Origin: Coriobacteriales bacterium
GTDB lineage: Bacteria > Actinomycetota > Coriobacteriia > Coriobacteriales > UBA8131
Assembly: GCA_031276475.1 (NCBI GenBank)
Contig: JAISMZ010000223.1
Location: 1 to 13,109 of the forward strand
DNA length: 13,109 nt
Direction of reading: 5' to 3'
The notes under the pieces were generated by a model that was given only the letters and a program-made list of their open reading frames with translations, ran no database searches and was not told where the DNA came from. The position numbers and the translations under genes are program-made. Of this stretch, positions 1 to 6,876 are shown piece by piece. Numbering within the stretch: the first letter of the stretch is position 1; every line of letters starts with the position of its first letter.

Positions 1-41
1 CTCCCCGCTCCCTCCCCCCTTTTGATGTCTCCGCCCCACCA

Positions 42-2213
42 TCACCGCCGCGAGCGCGCCCGGGACTTACGGGCACCGTAGCGGCTGCCCTTGCGGGCCG
101 TGTCGCGCAGGCGCTCCAAAACGGCAGACTCCGAGGTGCCCTCGATCTGCGCCCGCAGCCGCACCACCTGGTCGCGCAGGCGCGAGGCCTGCTCAAAGTC
201 CATATCGGCGGCGGCGGCGGTCATCTCGTCTTCCATCGAGGTGATGATCCGCGCCACCTCCTCGCGGCCGAGCGCGGCCAGCTCCACGGCCAGACGCTCA
301 GCGGCCTGCCCCGCCTCGCCCTCCGAAGTGCCGCGGCCGCCCGCCCCTGCCCCGCCGGCGCTTTGGGCGGCGGCCAGCTCAACGAACTGCATGATGTCAT
401 TGACTGCCTTACGGATGCTGGCCGGCTCGATGTTGTGCTCGCGGTTGTAGGCGATCTGCAGCTCGCGGCGGCGGCGGGTCTCCTCAATCGCCGAGCGCAT
501 CGAGTCGGTTACCTTATCGGCATACATCATCACCTGGCCAGAGACGTTGCGGGCGGCCCGCCCAATGGTCTGGATCAGCGAGCGGTGGTTGCGCAGGAAA
601 CCCTCCTTGTCGGCGTCGAGGATGGCCACCAGCGAGACCTCGGGCAGATCGAGCCCCTCGCGCAAAAGGTTGATGCCCACCAGCACATCAAACTTGCCCA
701 GGCGCAAATCGCGCAGTATCTCCACCCGCTCCAGCGTGCCGATGTCGGAGTGCATGTAGCGGGCGTTAACGCCGCGATCCAGCAGATGGTCGGTCAGGTC
801 CTCGGCCATCTTCTTGGTCAGCGTGGTGATCAGCACGCGCTCCGAGCGCTCCACGCGTTCTTTGGCCTTGGCGATGATGTCGTCTATCTGGGCCGTGGCG
901 GGCGCGACGATGATCTCGGGGTCGAGCAGGCCGGTGGGACGGATGATCTGCTCCACCCGCCGCTCTGAGACGCGCAGCTCGTAGTCGCCGGGCGTGGCCG
1001 AGACGTAGATGAAGCGCGGGACGCGCGCCTCAAACTCGTCAAAGCGCAGCGGCCGGTTGTCCAGGGCGCTGGGCAGGCGAAAGCCGTGCTCGGCGAGGGT
1101 AATCTTGCGCGAGCGGTCGCCTTCGTGCATGCCGCGGATCTGCGGCACGGTAACGTGGCTCTCGTCGATGATGCAGAGGAAGTCGTCGGGAAAGTAATCG
1201 ATCAGCGTAAACGGCGGCTCGCCGGGGGCGCGGCCGTCCAGATGGCGCGAGTAGTTCTCTATCCCCGAGCAAAAGCTCATCGTCTCCAGCATCTCCAGGT
1301 CATAAAGCGTGCGCATCTCCAGGCGTTGGGCCTCCAGGAGCTTGCCGGCACCGCGAAACTCCCGCAGCCGCTCGTCAAGCTCTGCGCGGATGGTGCCCAG
1401 AGCGTGCTCAATCTTTGGCCGGGCGGTCACATAATGCGAGGCCGGCCAGATGGGGACGCTCTCGTAGGACTTGAGAATCTCGCCGCTAACGACGTCAAAG
1501 TCGACGATCTCCTCCACATCCTCGTCAAAGAAGGTGACCCGCAGCGGGTTGTCGGCGTAAGGCGCAAAGACGTCCACGGCGTCGCCGCGCACCCTGAAGG
1601 TGCCACGCAGGAGTTCATAGTCGTTGCGGTCGTATTGGATGTCAATCAGCCCGTGGATCATCGCGTCGCGGCTCAGGGGCTGGCTCTTATCCACAAAAAC
1701 CGCCATCCCCGCGTAGTCGGCCGGCGAGCCGATGCCGTAGATGCAGCTCACCGAGGCCACCACGATGACATCCTTGCGCGAGAGCAGGGCGGCGGTCGCG
1801 GCGTGGCGCAGCTTCTCTACCTCCTCGTTTATCGAGGCGTCCTTCTCGATGAAGGTGTCGGTTGTGGGCACGTAGGCCTCGGGCTGGTAATAATCGTAGT
1901 AGGAGACAAAGTAGACCACCGCGTTTTTGGGGAAGAACTCCTTCAGCTCAGAGGCCAGCTGGGCGGCCAGGGTCTTGTTGGGGGCCATCACCAGGGTCGG
2001 CTTCTGAACGCGCTCGATGGTCTTGGCCATGGTGAAGGTCTTGCCCGAGCCGGTAACGCCAAGCAGGGTCTGGTAGCGCGCACCGCTGCTTACGCCCTCG
2101 GCCAGCTCGTCAATCGCCCTGGGCTGGTCGCCGGCCGCCTCAAAGGGTGCCTGGACCTCAAAGTCGGCCACGGCCAATTGGTCTTCTCGGAGCTTGCCGT
2201 CCATCTCTGCCAC
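42..2213 (-). CDS. uvrB: UvrABC excinuclease subunit UvrB
   Basis: UvrB is the helicase-like subunit of cytoplasmic nucleotide excision repair: it receives damaged DNA from UvrA, verifies the lesion and recruits UvrC. The 723-residue product shows the family layout: Walker A GVTGSGKT at 52-59, the Tyr-rich beta-hairpin (YYDYYQPEAYVP, from 105) that clamps DNA, the DESH Walker B motif at 350-353, helicase motif VI QTIGRAARN at 548-556, and a C-terminal UVR motif at about 653-690 that contacts UvrC. A GTG start at 2213 is chosen because AGGAGG lies 8 bases before it; the first ATG (2204) would be 17 bases away. Residues 617-640, between the helicase core and the UVR motif, are a Gly/Ala/Glu-rich linker. 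It lies 129 bases downstream of coaE on the same strand, so co-transcription is plausible. Identification is secure. Confidence 0.98.
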   Translation of the reverse strand: MAEMDGKLREDQLAVADFEVQAPFEAAGDQPRAIDELAEGVSSGARYQTLLGVTGSGKTFTMAKTIERVQKPTLVMAPNKTLAAQLASELKEFFPKNAVVYFVSYYDYYQPEAYVPTTDTFIEKDASINEEVEKLRHAATAALLSRKDVIVVASVSCIYGIGSPADYAGMAVFVDKSQPLSRDAMIHGLIDIQYDRNDYELLRGTFRVRGDAVDVFAPYADNPLRVTFFDEDVEEIVDFDVVSGEILKSYESVPIWPASHYVTARPKIEHALGTIRAELDERLREFRGAGKLLEAQRLEMRTLYDLEMLETMSFCSGIENYSRHLDGRAPGEPPFTLIDYFPDDFLCIIDESHVTVPQIRGMHEGDRSRKITLAEHGFRLPSALDNRPLRFDEFEARVPRFIYVSATPGDYELRVSERRVEQIIRPTGLLDPEIIVAPATAQIDDIIAKAKERVERSERVLITTLTKKMAEDLTDHLLDRGVNARYMHSDIGTLERVEILRDLRLGKFDVLVGINLLREGLDLPEVSLVAILDADKEGFLRNHRSLIQTIGRAARNVSGQVMMYADKVTDSMRSAIEETRRRRELQIAYNREHNIEPASIRKAVNDIMQFVELAAAQSAGGAGAGGRGTSEGEAGQAAERLAVELAALGREEVARIITSMEDEMTAAAADMDFEQASRLRDQVVRLRAQIEGTSESAVLERLRDTARKGSRYGARKSRARSRR

Positions 2214-2342
2214 TGCTCTGTCCTCCTTTCGCTGGCGGGGTGCTGCGGCGGTGCAGCGGTGCGGGGTGCTGCGACGATCAGCTGTGGAGAAGGACGCCGA
2301 CCATGCACGGCTAGAGCCGTCGCGGCGCTGCGGCGTGACGCC

Positions 2343-2954
2343 CTAAAGCTCCAGGCGGGCGCGGTGCGCGGCCAGCCAGCCGTTCACCTGCTCTTCCAGC
2401 GCGGCCAGCGAGTCGTTGTTCTCAATCACCACGTCGCTTATGGCGATGCGCTCGGCGGCTGTTGCCTGCAGGGCCAGGCGGTTCTCAACATCAGCTGGCG
2501 ACATGCCCCGGGCCTGTGCCCGCGCCCGGCGAATGTCCTCGTGAGCAACGACGCAAATCACCTCGTCGGCCAAGTCACGAAAACCGCCGGATTCAACCAA
2601 AAGCGGTATCTCCACAACCACCAATTCATTGCTGTTGCGCATCTGGCAGCCGCCGCCAAGCACGATGTCGGAGAGCCGCTCGCTTACCGCCGGCCAGCAG
2701 ATGCTGTTCAAACGCTCGGCATCCTCCGGCGTGGCAAAGGCCCGCTCAGCCAGCAGCCTGCGGTCAAGCGTGCCATTGGCGTTGAGCAAATCGTCGCCAA
2801 AGGCCTCCGTCAGCTGAGCCAGGATCTGTTCGTCCTCCTGCTCCTCTTTGGCGATGGCGTCCAAGTCCAGCACGGTTGCGCCGGCTTTGCCGAGCAGCTC
2901 GCAGACCGTCTTCTTGCCCGAAGCCAGGCCACCGGTTACAAATACGACATACAT
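2343..2954 (-). CDS. coaE: dephospho-CoA kinase CoaE, with an atypical P-loop
   Basis: CoaE phosphorylates the 3'-hydroxyl of the ribose of dephospho-CoA, the final step of coenzyme A synthesis. The 203-residue length is normal for the family. Seen: an N-terminal beta strand and P-loop (TGGLASGKKT, residues 7-16), DLD at 30-32 matching the DxD after the P-loop, FGDDLL at 52-57, VVVEIPLLVESG at 112-123 matching the substrate-side PLLxE segment, and a C-terminal R..LQ.....R....SDVVIEN motif. ATG at 2954 is used because the family starts right before this strand; the frame stays open further upstream only towards the tRNA. The upstream AAAGG is weak and distant. The oddity is Lys15 in place of the Ser/Thr that normally follows GK and helps bind Mg-ATP. 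The usual HP motif also reads WP (87-88). Activity is therefore not assured, though the rest is intact. uvrB follows on the same strand. Confidence 0.93.
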   Translation of the reverse strand: MYVVFVTGGLASGKKTVCELLGKAGATVLDLDAIAKEEQEDEQILAQLTEAFGDDLLNANGTLDRRLLAERAFATPEDAERLNSICWPAVSERLSDIVLGGGCQMRNSNELVVVEIPLLVESGGFRDLADEVICVVAHEDIRRARAQARGMSPADVENRLALQATAAERIAISDVVIENNDSLAALEEQVNGWLAAHRARLEL

Positions 2955-3111
2955 CCGTCGCTCACACGCCTTTCTGGTTGGGGACGGCGAGGGACAGACC
3001 GCACTTGGCTTCGGTCGCCCGATTTTCGCACTCGTGTTACAATACCACGATAACAGCTGGTGCGGTAGCGGGAAGTCGGTTCTGTAAACTCCCGAACACC
3101 AGAACCTCAAA

Positions 3112-3196
3112 GCCCGAGTGGCGGAATGGCAGACGCGGAGGTCTCAAAAACCTTTGTCCTTCGGACGTGTGAGTTCGACTCTCACCTCGGGCACCA
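3112..3196 (+). tRNA. tRNA-Leu (anticodon CAA), CCA encoded
   Basis: An 85-base class II tRNA folds clearly. The acceptor arms GCCCGAG and CTCGGGC pair, A is the discriminator base, and CCA is encoded at 3194-3196. The anticodon stem AGGT/ACCT closes the loop CTCAAAA, giving anticodon CAA, which reads UUG leucine codons. A long variable arm (around TTTGTCCTTCGGACG) and the T arm GTGAG-TTCGACT-CTCAC are present, as expected for tRNA-Leu. It is divergent from coaE; TACAAT at 3038-3043 is a possible -10 about 60 bases upstream, without a convincing -35. The AT-rich toxin-antitoxin pair begins directly after it. Confidence 0.95.
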
Positions 3197-3240
3197 CTTA
3201 CTGCCCTCGCAAAATAGCTCACAGCGATAACGCCATGCCC

Positions 3241-3269
3241 TTGACGTCTGATAACAAAAATGTTATCAT
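3241..3269 (+). promoter_or_regulatory. higBA promoter with overlapping palindromic operator
   Basis: A -35 TTGACG (3241-3246) and -10 TATCAT (3264-3269) are 17 bases apart. A perfect inverted repeat, TGATAAC-AAAAAT-GTTATCA (3249-3268), fills the spacer and covers most of the -10. This is the expected place for the antitoxin, which carries an HTH, to bind and block RNA polymerase. The sites are seen directly; autoregulation is inferred from HigA-type systems. Confidence 0.75.
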
Positions 3270-3294
3270 TGATCTATTACGCAGGAGGCCGCAA

Positions 3295-3657
3295 ATGTAT
3301 GAAGTAATATTCTATCACGATAAAAAGGGGAAATCCGACATCGTTGAATATCTCGACGAGCTGATGCGTAGAGGCGAAACGAGTAAGTCAGAGCGAATCA
3401 ATCGCGATAAAATCCTTGCCTACATCGGAGCTCTGGAAAGATTTGGGACACGGGTAGGCCAGCCAATAATAAAGCACATTGATGGGAGTATGTGGGAGCT
3501 TCGTCCGCTTGCCAATCGTATATTTTTCTTTTATTGGAAGGACAACAAATTTGTACTCCTCCATCATTATATTAAAAAAGCACGCAAAACCCCGCCCCAT
3601 GAAATTGAGCGTGCGCGGACGAAGATGAAGGATTTTATTGAAAGGTACGGTGAATAA
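3295..3657 (+). CDS. higB: HigB/RelE-type toxin (Gp49-like family)
   Basis: This 120-residue protein matches the phage-derived Gp49-like/HigB branch of the RelE superfamily. Such toxins are small mRNA-cleaving ribonucleases, usually ribosome-dependent, that stop translation when the antitoxin is lost. Seen: a basic protein with the family's central MWELRPLANRIFFFYW strand pair (residues 66-81), a hydrophobic strand FVLLHHYIKK (86-95), the KTPPHEIERA segment (99-108) and a C-terminal helix. ATG at 3295 follows AGGAGG by 6 bases; the same frame is open further upstream but runs into the tRNA gene, so those starts are rejected. The toxin-first order, with the HTH antitoxin 2 bases after its stop codon, is the HigBA arrangement. 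Its AT-rich codons contrast with flanking genes and suggest horizontal acquisition. Toxic activity is inferred from family only. Confidence 0.87.
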   Translation: MYEVIFYHDKKGKSDIVEYLDELMRRGETSKSERINRDKILAYIGALERFGTRVGQPIIKHIDGSMWELRPLANRIFFFYWKDNKFVLLHHYIKKARKTPPHEIERARTKMKDFIERYGE

Positions 3658-3659
3658 GC

Positions 3660-3974
3660 ATGTCATCAAAAAAAGAGATCAATACCTTTTCGGATTACTT
3701 TAACGATGAGGCAAGGGTAAGTCCAGCAGACAGGGAGCGCATCAATTTTGAAATCGCCCTGATAGGAAAGATGATTGAGGCGCGAGAACAAAAAGGATTG
3801 TCTCAGCGCGAGCTCGCAGAGATGTCCGGCGTTAAACAGCCCGCCATAGCCCGGCTTGAAAGCATGAGAGCCACGCCTCAGATCGATACGCTTTTTAAGG
3901 TGCTGCATCCGCTGGGCTACACGATTGAAATCGTTCCCCTGGCGCACGATAATACCGTTTCTTTGACTCGCTGA
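3660..3974 (+). CDS. higA: HigA-type antitoxin, XRE/Cro helix-turn-helix
   Basis: The 104-residue protein carries an XRE-type helix-turn-helix at about 36-90, with the recognition region SQRELAEMSGVKQPAIARLE at 48-67. The long N-terminal arm is acidic and probably contacts the toxin. Antitoxins of this type bind and neutralise HigB and repress their own operon. The start codon lies 2 bases after the toxin stop, with no strong ribosome site of its own (a weak AAAGG-like stretch lies in the toxin's last codons), so translation is probably coupled. The palindrome at 3249-3268 is its likely operator. Its stop is only 5 bases from the stop of the convergent cysteine hydrolase gene, so no separate terminator fits between them. 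Identification rests on the HTH and the gene pairing. Confidence 0.87.
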   Translation: MSSKKEINTFSDYFNDEARVSPADRERINFEIALIGKMIEAREQKGLSQRELAEMSGVKQPAIARLESMRATPQIDTLFKVLHPLGYTIEIVPLAHDNTVSLTR

Positions 3975-3979
3975 AAACC

Positions 3980-4501
3980 TCAGACCACCTGTATCTGCAG
4001 GCCGCCCATCACGTCTAGCGCCGCTTGGTGCAGGTGCGCGTCGTGGCTGGCGGTACACGCTGCACAAACGACTATCGGCGTCTGTGGCTGTGCCGTCTTG
4101 GCAAGAACGGCGTTTGCGATAACGCAGATATTGGAGACCAGCCCGACCAGCTCAATCTGCTCAAAAGGCGTCGCCCGCAGATACTGATAGAGCTCATCGG
4201 AGCCAAAGCTGTCCTTGTAAAAGCGCCGGTCGCCGTCCTGTGCCAGCTGTGCGACGCCGCCATACAAATCATGCCCAGCGGTTCCCTCCACGCAGTGCGC
4301 CACGGGCAGGTTCCTCCCCTCCTGTGTATTCAGGTAGTCCGGGCCGTGCGTGTCAAAGGTGAAGACAACGACGTCGCCATTGGCGCGATACCGCTCTATT
4401 TTCTCCATAATTAAGGGGTCAAGCGACTCCGCGCCGGAAAAACCAAGCGAGCCAGAGACGAAGTCATTCTGAAAGTCAACAACAATCAAACACTTTTGCA
4501 T
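3980..4501 (-). CDS. cysteine hydrolase, isochorismatase/nicotinamidase-like
   Basis: This 173-residue protein belongs to the isochorismatase-like cysteine hydrolase fold. The catalytic triad is visible: Asp9 in VVDFQNDF, Lys96 in FYKDSFGS and Cys126 in VSNICV. Asp50, His52 (FDTHGPDY) and His69 (PVAHCVEGTAGHD) match three metal ligands of nicotinamidase PncA; the fourth, a His after the first pair, is not obvious and Tyr56 stands near that place. Amide hydrolysis, possibly of nicotinamide to nicotinate in NAD salvage, is the leading idea, but many members with this DTHGPDY signature have no known substrate. The ATG at 4501 fits the family N-terminus (MQKCLIVVDFQNDF). An ATG at 4513 has a better-spaced AGGA and would add four residues. 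It converges on higA with a 5-base gap. Confidence 0.85.
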   Translation of the reverse strand: MQKCLIVVDFQNDFVSGSLGFSGAESLDPLIMEKIERYRANGDVVVFTFDTHGPDYLNTQEGRNLPVAHCVEGTAGHDLYGGVAQLAQDGDRRFYKDSFGSDELYQYLRATPFEQIELVGLVSNICVIANAVLAKTAQPQTPIVVCAACTASHDAHLHQAALDVMGGLQIQVV

Positions 4502-4523
4502 AAAGCCACCCATAACCAATGAT

Positions 4524-4541
4524 CCTGCGTACGCGCGCAGG
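4524..4541 (-). promoter_or_regulatory. small hairpin over the cysteine hydrolase leader
   Basis: CCTGCG (4536-4541 read on the minus strand) and CGCAGG (4524-4529) form a perfect 6-bp stem with a 6-base loop. On the minus strand the 3' arm runs into AGGA, the only Shine-Dalgarno-like motif for the ATG at 4513. The stem could mask that site. Function is unproven. Confidence 0.35.
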
Positions 4542-4564
4542 TGTTCAAACCATTAATAGCTGTG

Positions 4565-4602
4565 GATGAGAACTCACAGCAGATCCGGCGTGAGTTCTCA
4601 TC
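4565..4602 (-). terminator. strong hairpin after the zinc-ribbon gene
   Basis: GATGAGAACTCAC (4565-4577) and GTGAGTTCTCATC (4590-4602) pair perfectly over 13 bp around a 12-base loop, starting 3 bases beyond the stop of the zinc-ribbon gene. There is no U-run after it on the minus strand, so it is a terminator of the U-less kind or an RNA-stabilising 3' stem. The position between two same-strand genes supports a role in separating their transcripts. Confidence 0.6.
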
Positions 4603-4605
4603 TCA

Positions 4606-5892
4606 CTAAAAATTCTCCAGGTCGGTGTTGCGACCGCCAACGCTGTCGCCTTCGGCCGAGGTGTTCAGGGTAATGGTAACGATGCGGTTGTCACCCAGAT
4701 CATAGGTCGTCGCGCCGTCGCCAAAGGTCATAATTTCGTAGTGGGCCTTTGGGCCAAAAGCATCATCGGGGCCCCACCACATATCGCCGGTGGCCTCCTT
4801 GATGGTGTAGCTGCCGGCGGGAAGTTCCAACTCATGGCTGGCACCACCGTTGATGAACAGCTGCGCCACCAAGGTTTCGCCCGCGTAAATCTTGTAATAA
4901 TGCGCCGCGCTGACATTGCTGCAATCTATCCTGATACTTGATGATGTGGAGTAGAAATCGGGATTATGCCAAAGCTCGCCGGTCGCCGGAAAGGGCAACT
5001 TGCAGGTCTCGGCGCGAGCAGCGGCATCCGAATAGTCGCCAAGCGCCGAGAAACCCGTGTAGGCAGCGTAATTATGCCCAGCGCTGAGCTCGGCCTCTGC
5101 AAGAGCGTAGCCGCACTTGTTGTCCAGCTCTCGGGCACCGGGAATATCGGCGCTTATGATTGGCCCCAGCTTCTCGCGGGCTGCGGCGTAGTCCTTGGCG
5201 TCAAAAAGCTCACTGGCGGCGATGTAGGTTAGAGCGTTATTGCAATCGCCAATCAGCGACTGATCACTGGTCTTGGCGATGATGCTTTCGAGCAGGGGCT
5301 TGGCTGTCTGCAGGTCACCGGCTTCCAGCAGATCGAAGGCCGCCTGCTTGTCCAGCAGATCCTGACTGAGGGCGGCAAGATCTTGGGAATACTGATAGTC
5401 GCCAAGCTCAGTGAAGGACTCCAGCGCCTCCTCATAACGACCAGAGCCCATAAGTGCCTGGGCGTTGGCGTAGTCCTCGGCACGCTTGCTCTCCTGCCAG
5501 ACCAAAAACCCGGTAACGCCGCCGGCGATGACCACAACGGCGACGATGACGCCAATGACCAGGGGCAACTTTTTACGCGTGCCTTTGCCGGGCCGTTCTG
5601 GAACGGACGATGGGGCGGGCGCATACACCGGAGCAGGCGCTGCTTCGTACTGCGGGGCAGGCGCATACACGGGGACGGATGCGGCTTCGTACGGCGGGAC
5701 GGGCACCGCAACAGCGGATTCCTCGGGCACCGCAACCGGAGCAGGCACGGGCACCGCAACAGCAGGCGACGGCACGGGCGTTGCGGGTACGGGCACAACC
5801 TCAGGCTGTGGTAACTTCTCCACAGGCACCCCACATTCGGGGCAAAATGCCGCGTCTTCAGGAAGAGACGTACCACATTTCATACAGAACAT
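4606..5892 (-). CDS. zinc-ribbon membrane protein with TPR-like extracellular region
   Basis: I do not recognise a named gene. The 428-residue protein begins with a zinc ribbon: Cys3, Cys6, Cys17 and Cys20 in two CxxC pairs (CMKC, CPEC). Residues 28-100 are a Pro/Val/Ala-rich linker with repeated VYAPAP and VAVPVP units. A single membrane segment (about 109-133) is flanked by the basic stretch KGTRKK on its N side, so the zinc ribbon should be cytoplasmic and the rest outside. Residues 138-300 are helical and TPR-like, with repeats such as SGRYEEALESFTELGDY. The C-terminal 120 residues look beta-rich (YYKIYAGETLVAQLF, ELPAGSYTIKEA). This plan is common in Gram-positive proteins of unknown role, perhaps envelope sensing. 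An ATG start follows GAGGG by 7 bases. A hairpin lies right after the stop. Confidence 0.8.
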   Translation of the reverse strand: MFCMKCGTSLPEDAAFCPECGVPVEKLPQPEVVPVPATPVPSPAVAVPVPAPVAVPEESAVAVPVPPYEAASVPVYAPAPQYEAAPAPVYAPAPSSVPERPGKGTRKKLPLVIGVIVAVVVIAGGVTGFLVWQESKRAEDYANAQALMGSGRYEEALESFTELGDYQYSQDLAALSQDLLDKQAAFDLLEAGDLQTAKPLLESIIAKTSDQSLIGDCNNALTYIAASELFDAKDYAAAREKLGPIISADIPGARELDNKCGYALAEAELSAGHNYAAYTGFSALGDYSDAAARAETCKLPFPATGELWHNPDFYSTSSSIRIDCSNVSAAHYYKIYAGETLVAQLFINGGASHELELPAGSYTIKEATGDMWWGPDDAFGPKAHYEIMTFGDGATTYDLGDNRIVTITLNTSAEGDSVGGRNTDLENF

Positions 5893-5933
5893 GACCCTGC
5901 CCTCTCTCTCTTCTCCAAAATCCTCTTATGCAC

Positions 5934-5942
5934 AGTATAGCA
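5934..5942 (-). promoter_or_regulatory. extended -10 promoter of the zinc-ribbon gene
   Basis: On the minus strand this reads TGCTATACT, an extended -10 (TGnTATAAT-like) about 42 bases before the ATG at 5892. No clear -35 is present, which is usual for extended -10 promoters. It implies that the gene can be transcribed separately from the class II aldolase gene upstream. Confidence 0.45.
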
Positions 5943-5979
5943 GTGCTTGCGCTGAATTACATCACAGGCCAGACAATTT

Positions 5980-6777
5980 TCAGCCGTAAGCAGCAGACAA
6001 TAAAACGCGCATCTTTGCCGAGCGCTCCAGAGCCACCGTCAACTGCAAAGCCGCAAGAAGGTCACTGGCCAAAGCAAAGGAGCCATGGCCACGAATCAGT
6101 GCGCAGCGGATGCCCTTTGCCATAAGCGAAGCCAGCATTTCGGCCGCCTCGTCACTGGCGATGGTTTCCTTTGGGGCGATGACCGGCACCGCTTCTCCAA
6201 GCAGATAGAGACCTTCGCTATCCAATGGTTGAATCTGCTCAGCGGCCAGCGAGAGAGCGATGGCGGTAAGCGGGTGGGCGTGGACGATGGCCAGCGGACG
6301 TCCCTCTCCAGAGCTTGAGAAGGCCGCCTGATAGATCGCTCGATGCACCGGCAGCTCCCGCGAAGCGCGTGCGTCCGCTTCTGAGCCCGGCGGGGCCGTG
6401 GCCGACGTTGCTGCAGCAGTCGGGGCTGCGGCAGTCGGGGCCGATGTTGCTTCAGCTCCCGCCGCTCCCGGTGCAACCGCTACGCCTGCCGCTCCCGGCG
6501 CCGTCAGCGAACAGGCGACGATGTCACTGGGCATCAAAAAGCCAAGCAGGGCGTTTGTGCGGCTGATCCAGAGGTTCTGGCCGTCGCAGGTACTGAGGTT
6601 GCCGCCGTGCGTTGAGACAAGATCGTGGGCGTCAAGGTAGCGCCCGGCTTGCAGGAAAGACTTGTAGCGGCTCGCGTCGCTGCCAACTGAGCGGGCCGCA
6701 TCGGCCACACTCTCAGCCGCGTCGCTGACGCCGGCGAGCAGGTCATTGCCAAGCTGCCTGAAATCAAAATCGCTCAT
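5980..6777 (-). CDS. class II aldolase/adducin family protein with Ala-rich insertion
   Basis: The 265-residue product has the zinc-dependent class II aldolase/adducin domain. Seen: THGGNLS at 56-62 (the phosphate-binding Gly/Asn loop), Glu141 and His145 in RELPVHRAIY, the zinc ligands HAHP at 166-169, and the third ligand His231 in RGHGSFA. Family members, such as fuculose- and ribulose-phosphate aldolases or epimerases, act on small phosphorylated sugars or methylthioribulose phosphate. The substrate here cannot be told from sequence. The start at 6777 follows AGGAG by 7 bases and excludes a TTG 18 bases upstream. Two oddities are visible: residues 92-136 are almost wholly Ala/Pro/Thr/Gly, inserted between the core motifs, and the first 35 residues form an extra helix. 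The gene is divergent from the MetRS-like gene. All metal ligands are intact, so activity is likely. Confidence 0.85.
   Translation of the reverse strand: MSDFDFRQLGNDLLAGVSDAAESVADAARSVGSDASRYKSFLQAGRYLDAHDLVSTHGGNLSTCDGQNLWISRTNALLGFLMPSDIVACSLTAPGAAGVAVAPGAAGAEATSAPTAAAPTAAATSATAPPGSEADARASRELPVHRAIYQAAFSSSGEGRPLAIVHAHPLTAIALSLAAEQIQPLDSEGLYLLGEAVPVIAPKETIASDEAAEMLASLMAKGIRCALIRGHGSFALASDLLAALQLTVALERSAKMRVLLSAAYG
6411..6440 (-). repeat. 15-bp tandem repeat in the class II aldolase insertion
   Basis: CTGCAGCAGTCGGGG (6411-6425) is followed at once by CTGCGGCAGTCGGGG (6426-6440), one mismatch apart. The unit length is a multiple of three, so copy-number change would keep the reading frame and only alter the Ala-rich insertion. 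Confidence 0.75.
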
Positions 6778-6876
6778 CTGATAACTCCTGTCCAATCACC
6801 TTTAACTGACCACCGTCAAGCTGCGCCACATCGGCTATCATATACAGCTGAGCCTATTATGACACGAAAGGATGCC

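Noticed and set aside
2235..2273. 13-base direct repeat GCGGGGTGCTGCG before uvrB
   Set aside because: Two copies in a very GC-rich short gap, with no link to a known site; probably local slippage.
1086..3053. A 655-codon open frame on the plus strand, antisense to uvrB and coaE
   Set aside because: It is the mirror of GC-rich codon bias in two well-supported genes, has no family signature and crosses the uvrB-coaE intergenic gap without a ribosome site.
3051..3058. GATAACAG seen both upstream of the tRNA and upstream of the class I aldolase
   Set aside because: Eight bases shared at two places, without symmetry or equal position to a promoter, is not enough for a regulatory site.
3170..3196. 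Possible attachment site: tRNA-Leu 3' end repeated downstream
   Set aside because: Only short matches such as CTCGGGCAC (near 5732, inside the zinc-ribbon gene) are seen. They are too short to be a convincing att repeat.
3118..3294. N-terminal extension of the toxin gene upstream of 3295
   Set aside because: It lies in the tRNA-Leu gene and the promoter/operator; the ATG at 3295 has AGGAGG and fits the family length.
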